From positions 1 through 33,526 of the forward strand of contig DASPOB010000010.1 of assembly GCA_035626235.1 (NCBI GenBank): a DNA stretch of 33,526 bases, written 5' to 3'. The position numbers were made by a program, and so were the translations under genes. Positions within the stretch are counted from its first letter, which is position 1; each line of letters opens with the position of its first letter. The DNA comes from DATFYP01 sp035626235. Lineage in GTDB: Archaea > Thermoproteota > Nitrososphaeria > Nitrososphaerales > Gagatemarchaeaceae. The notes under the pieces were generated by a model. That model worked only from the letters and a program-made list of their open reading frames with translations, did no database searches and had not been told where the DNA came from. Shown here piece by piece: positions 31,393 through 33,526 of this stretch.

Positions 31393-31827
31393 CTATCTCC
31401 AGGCCGCCAGCCTCCTCCAGAGCCTTATCGTCTCGTACCAGAGCGCCGCCACGCAGCCTCCTGCCGTCGCGACGAGGTACGGCACGTATGCGGGTTCGAA
31501 CCAAGCTCTGTAGGCAAAGAAGGCAGTCACCATGGTGCAAAGGAGGGCGAAGAAGAAGTACTGGGGGACTATCACTATGCCGATCCTGCTGTACCCTGCA
31601 AGAATCTCCACGGATGCGTCCCGCAGCGGCCTATACTTCCCGTCGTCTGACTGCGTCACGTAGCCGGCCTCGGCGAGTCTGCCGAGATGGTATGACGCCA
31701 GCGAAGGGGTCGACAGGCCCAGGGCATGCTGTACGTCCCTCAGCTCGCACGGGCCGTGCCTCAGCACGTGAAGGTATACCCTGAGCGCGTTCCCTTTCAG
31801 CTCCGGCGGCGCCCCCTCGCCCTTCAC
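31393..31827 (-). CDS. Winged-helix transcription regulator with two membrane helices
   Basis: A 144-residue protein. Residues about 8-75 form a winged helix of the ArsR/MarR-like sort: LKGNALRVYLHVLRHGPC, LRDVQHALGLSTPSLASYHL as the recognition helix, and LAEAGYVTQSDDGKYRP as the wing. Two membrane helices follow (about residues 88-105 and 112-130). Membrane-tethered winged-helix proteins are common in archaea, but their signals are mostly unknown. The start is GTG 31827, preceded by GGGGAGGAAGG; the frame is open to 32037 but that part overlaps the divergent pilin gene and has no domain character. It lies between the surface protein gene, probably its target, and the divergent pilin gene. 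Confidence 0.82.
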   Translation of the reverse strand: MKGEGAPPELKGNALRVYLHVLRHGPCELRDVQHALGLSTPSLASYHLGRLAEAGYVTQSDDGKYRPLRDASVEILAGYSRIGIVIVPQYFFFALLCTMVTAFFAYRAWFEPAYVPYLVATAGGCVAALWYETIRLWRRLAAWR

Positions 31828-31870
31828 CCTTCCTCCCCAAGCGAGGTCTTCGCAGGACGGATTTCTATGT

Positions 31871-31920
31871 GTTCCTAATCCTGAGACCTTATTTGAAAAA
31901 GGGATTGCTGTAGAAGGAAC
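31871..31920. promoter_or_regulatory. Nested short inverted repeats between regulator and pilin genes
   Basis: GTTCC (31871-31875) and AATCC (31877-31881) are mirrored by GGATT (31902-31906) and GGAAC (31916-31920), around an AT-rich centre with CTTATTTG. A weak candidate for a control site in the divergent region. Confidence 0.3.
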
Positions 31921-31983
31921 TAAAGCAAATCGACCAGCGGCGTCGAGAGAGAGACCCCGAATCAGTAGTACTCTTCCACAAGG

Positions 31984-31990
31984 GTTATAG
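31984..31990 (+). promoter_or_regulatory. TATA-like element for the pilin gene
   Basis: GTTATAG, 32-38 bases before ATG 32022, leaving a leader of about ten bases. Confidence 0.5.
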
Positions 31991-32021
31991 GAGAAAAATC
32001 GGGGTAAATCACAAATCGAGA

Positions 32022-32447
32022 ATGAAAGGCGGACCATTCGGCAAGAGAAGGGCTATTTCTCCAGTTCTCGCGACAGTCATCCTTATCGCAATAACGCTCG
32101 TGTCTGGAGTGTCCATGGCTGGCTTCTCGTTCGGGCTCTTCGGGACCCTTTCGGGAAACGCGAGCGTGACCGCAATCGGGGTGCAGTGCGTCGCAAACAG
32201 CGCGGCTGATTCGGCGTGCGCGGTGACCCTCAGAAACACCGGCAACGCCGGGGCTGCAGTCGTATCCTGTTCTCTGTCAGGAGCTACCTCGGCCGCAACA
32301 GGCTCGACCACTGTTCCCGCCGGGACGAGCTCGTCGGTGGTTACCTGCACGGGCGCTCCGATGACCACGCTCCCGGGCCAGGTCGTCCAGGGCACAATTA
32401 GCCTCTCCAACGGGGTAGCGATTCCTTTCTCCGGGATCTACGTGTGA
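32022..32447 (+). CDS. Type IV pilin / archaellin-like protein
   Basis: A 141-residue protein with a class III signal peptide: a short basic leader MKGGPFGKRRA, then ISPVLATVILIAITLVSG, the hydrophobic helix that packs in the core of the filament. Cleavage by prepilin peptidase is expected just before ISPVL. The rest is a small, Ser/Thr/Ala-rich beta domain with three Cys (C53, C61 and C84) plus one late Cys in VVTCTG, possibly forming disulfides. ISPVLATVILI is typical of the archaeal pilin family formerly DUF1628. It sits alone, divergent from the membrane-linked regulator and near the mucin-like surface protein. No assembly ATPase or prepilin peptidase is in the window, so those must be encoded elsewhere. 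Confidence 0.88.
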   Translation: MKGGPFGKRRAISPVLATVILIAITLVSGVSMAGFSFGLFGTLSGNASVTAIGVQCVANSAADSACAVTLRNTGNAGAAVVSCSLSGATSAATGSTTVPAGTSSSVVTCTGAPMTTLPGQVVQGTISLSNGVAIPFSGIYV

Positions 32448-32497
32448 CCGTCATTTCGTAGCCCAGCAGCTTCTTTGACTCATTCGAAGTCTGTCTA

Positions 32498-32920
32498 CTA
32501 GCGGCGAGACGCGCTCCGGTTCTTGTCGTAAGCGACTCGGGAGAGGAGGTCAGCCTCCTCGTTCTTTTCGCGCGGGACCCATTCGAAGGTGACCGAATCG
32601 AACTCCCTGAGCAGGTCCCTCACCTCCTTCAGCTTCTGCACGTAGCCTCCTCCCTTGACCTTCCACCCCTGCGACATCTGGCCGTACAGGAGTTTCGAGT
32701 CTGTCCTCACGACTGCGCCTGAGAGGATGTGCATCTCCTTCAGCTTCTTCAGCGCCTCCGCAAGCGCCGTGTACTCTGCGAAATTGTTCGTCACGTTGTA
32801 GCCTGCGAGCCCGTCGCCCTCGGCGAGCCTCCTGCCGTCCCGGTAAATCACGAAACCGTACGTGCCGACTCCGGGGTTTCGCGGTTCGGCCAGCCCATCT
32901 ATGTATGCAATCACCGTCAC
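32498..32920 (-). CDS. rnhA: Ribonuclease HI
   Basis: Cleaves the RNA strand of RNA-DNA hybrids. In the 140-residue form from GTG 32920 the four catalytic acids are visible: Asp in AYIDG (D8), Glu in NNFAEYTAL, Asp in VRTDSKLL and Asp in NEEADLLSR. The glycine-rich NPGVGTYGFVIYRDG strand is usual for archaeal RNase HI. The start GTG 32920 is chosen because a strong GGAGGT lies eight bases upstream (32929-32934) and because the fold begins there. A longer frame from ATG 33034 would add a basic, Pro-rich 38 residues and has a TATA-like element at about 33078-33087, so it is not excluded. The insertion that serves as a hybrid-binding handle in E. coli is short here. Confidence 0.88.
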   Translation of the reverse strand: MTVIAYIDGLAEPRNPGVGTYGFVIYRDGRRLAEGDGLAGYNVTNNFAEYTALAEALKKLKEMHILSGAVVRTDSKLLYGQMSQGWKVKGGGYVQKLKEVRDLLREFDSVTFEWVPREKNEEADLLSRVAYDKNRSASRR

Positions 32921-33143
32921 CGCCGACGACCTCCGGAGGGCGGCCCCATCCTTCCTACCGGAGTCGTTGACTCCGTCAGCTCGTCGCGCAGGGCGGGGGC
33001 TGGAACCATGGGCTGGTTCATGTGGTTCTGGCATTATAGCCTTTGTTCAGTCGACTGGGGAAAACGCCCCTGCAATCCAAAATAAATCGGGGCGGCCGTC
33101 GTTGGAGACAGGCCGCCTGCACAGCGCAAGGCCCACGCGGGTC

Positions 33144-33465
33144 TTACATGCCTGTCTCTTCGCTTTGGTTTGAGGAACCGGCCTCAGATGACTCTGAGGA
33201 ACCCTCAGGCCCGCCCACTACCGCGCCTGTGGCGAACCTGTTGGCTACCTGGGTCACCTTGACCTTGCCCTGCCAGCCCTGCTTTGCTCCGGCCACGAAT
33301 ATGACGAAACCGTCAATCTTCGCGATGCCGTCTCCGCGCCTGCTGATTTCGGAAATGGTTACGTCGTACTCCTTCCCGACTTCAACCGGCTTTGGCTTAA
33401 AGGACCTGAAGCCACTGTTGCTGCTGCGGCCATAGCTCCCTCGTCCGAAACTCGTCTTTTCACAT
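33144..33465 (-). CDS. TRAM-domain RNA-binding protein with an irregular start
   Basis: A minus-strand frame ends at TAA 33144-33146 and encodes a Gly/Ser/Arg-rich N-terminus, KPKPVEVGKEYDVTISEIS, RRGDGIAKIDGFVIFV, GKVKVTQVANRFATGAVV and an acidic Ser-rich tail. This is the small archaeal TRAM protein family, RNA-binding proteins with RNA-chaperone activity in some archaea. No ATG, GTG or TTG lies in frame upstream of the TRAM core as far as the window edge. The likeliest start is ATG 33463-33465, which is followed by one extra T (33462) before the frame GAA AAG ACG begins. That implies an assembly error, recoding, or an unusual start codon. A TATA-like GTTTATTTAC at 33511-33520 fits a start near 33465. 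Confidence 0.75.
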
Positions 33466-33510
33466 CCTAGCGTCTTTCGGTACCGCTGAAGAGGACGGCC
33501 TTCGATTCGG

Positions 33511-33520
33511 GTAAATAAAC
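33511..33520 (-). promoter_or_regulatory. TATA-like element for the TRAM gene
   Basis: GTTTATTTAC on the minus strand; transcription would begin near 33488, about 23 bases before the ATG at 33465. Confidence 0.45.
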
Positions 33521-33526
33521 CCTGTG

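Noticed and set aside
31828..32037. Upstream extension of the winged-helix regulator
   Set aside because: It overlaps the pilin start on the opposite strand and lies upstream of a good ribosome-binding site and GTG at 31827.

Overview
The window reads as a GC-rich archaeal chromosome segment of the TACK lineage. Evidence for this: a cell-division ESCRT set (CdvB, a CdvB paralogue and the Vps4-like ATPase CdvC), Alba chromatin protein, ribosomal protein L40e, an archaeal-type IleRS, a tRNA split by insertions at non-canonical positions, TATA-like boxes about 25-35 bases upstream of start codons, many genes that look leaderless, and frequent UUG starts. Respiratory genes (A-type haem-copper oxidase, blue copper protein, succinyl-CoA synthetase) suggest an aerobic heterotroph. 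No ammonia-oxidation gene is present. A non-ammonia-oxidising relative of the Thaumarchaeota/Nitrososphaeria is my inference, not something the window proves.

Layout. 1-104: start of a zinc-ribbon protein running off the left edge. 373-5425: a tight five-gene respiratory operon, coxB, a coxA-coxC fusion, a small subunit IV-like protein, a membrane-anchored protein with two cupredoxin domains, and a ferritin-fold di-iron protein. It meets a convergent MFS transporter. 6600-7300: a degenerate methyltransferase remnant and a tiny zinc protein. 7356-12606: cysS, a large glycosidase-like protein, an MBL-fold nuclease and a GtrA-like membrane protein. 12735-16789: ileS and a metallophosphoesterase on the minus strand. 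17025-20947: the division locus, a CdvB paralogue, an inverted surface-anchored protein, then cdvB-cdvC overlapping by four bases. 21004-26345: a GyrI-like protein, aspS, a NusA-like KH protein, albA, sucC-sucD, L40e and an interrupted tRNA (best read as Val-CAC). 26415-29523: an LLM-family F420-type oxidoreductase, a transglutaminase-like protein and an unknown membrane protein. 29697-32447: a cell-surface group, namely a mucin-like poly-glycine protein, a membrane-attached winged-helix regulator and a divergent type IV pilin. 32498 to the right edge: RNase HI and a TRAM-domain protein.

The points most worth a second look are: an A-type oxidase that keeps the D-channel but has lost the recognised K-channel residues; an R2-like di-iron protein in the oxidase operon with Cys at the radical-tyrosine position; a possible split of functions between two ESCRT-III paralogues (one with the winged helix, the other with a MIM2-like motif); the doubly interrupted tRNA; a TRAM gene with no normal start codon in frame; and the surface/pilin/regulator group with inverted repeats at its promoters. 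I found no CRISPR array, transposase or integrase, and no rRNA.
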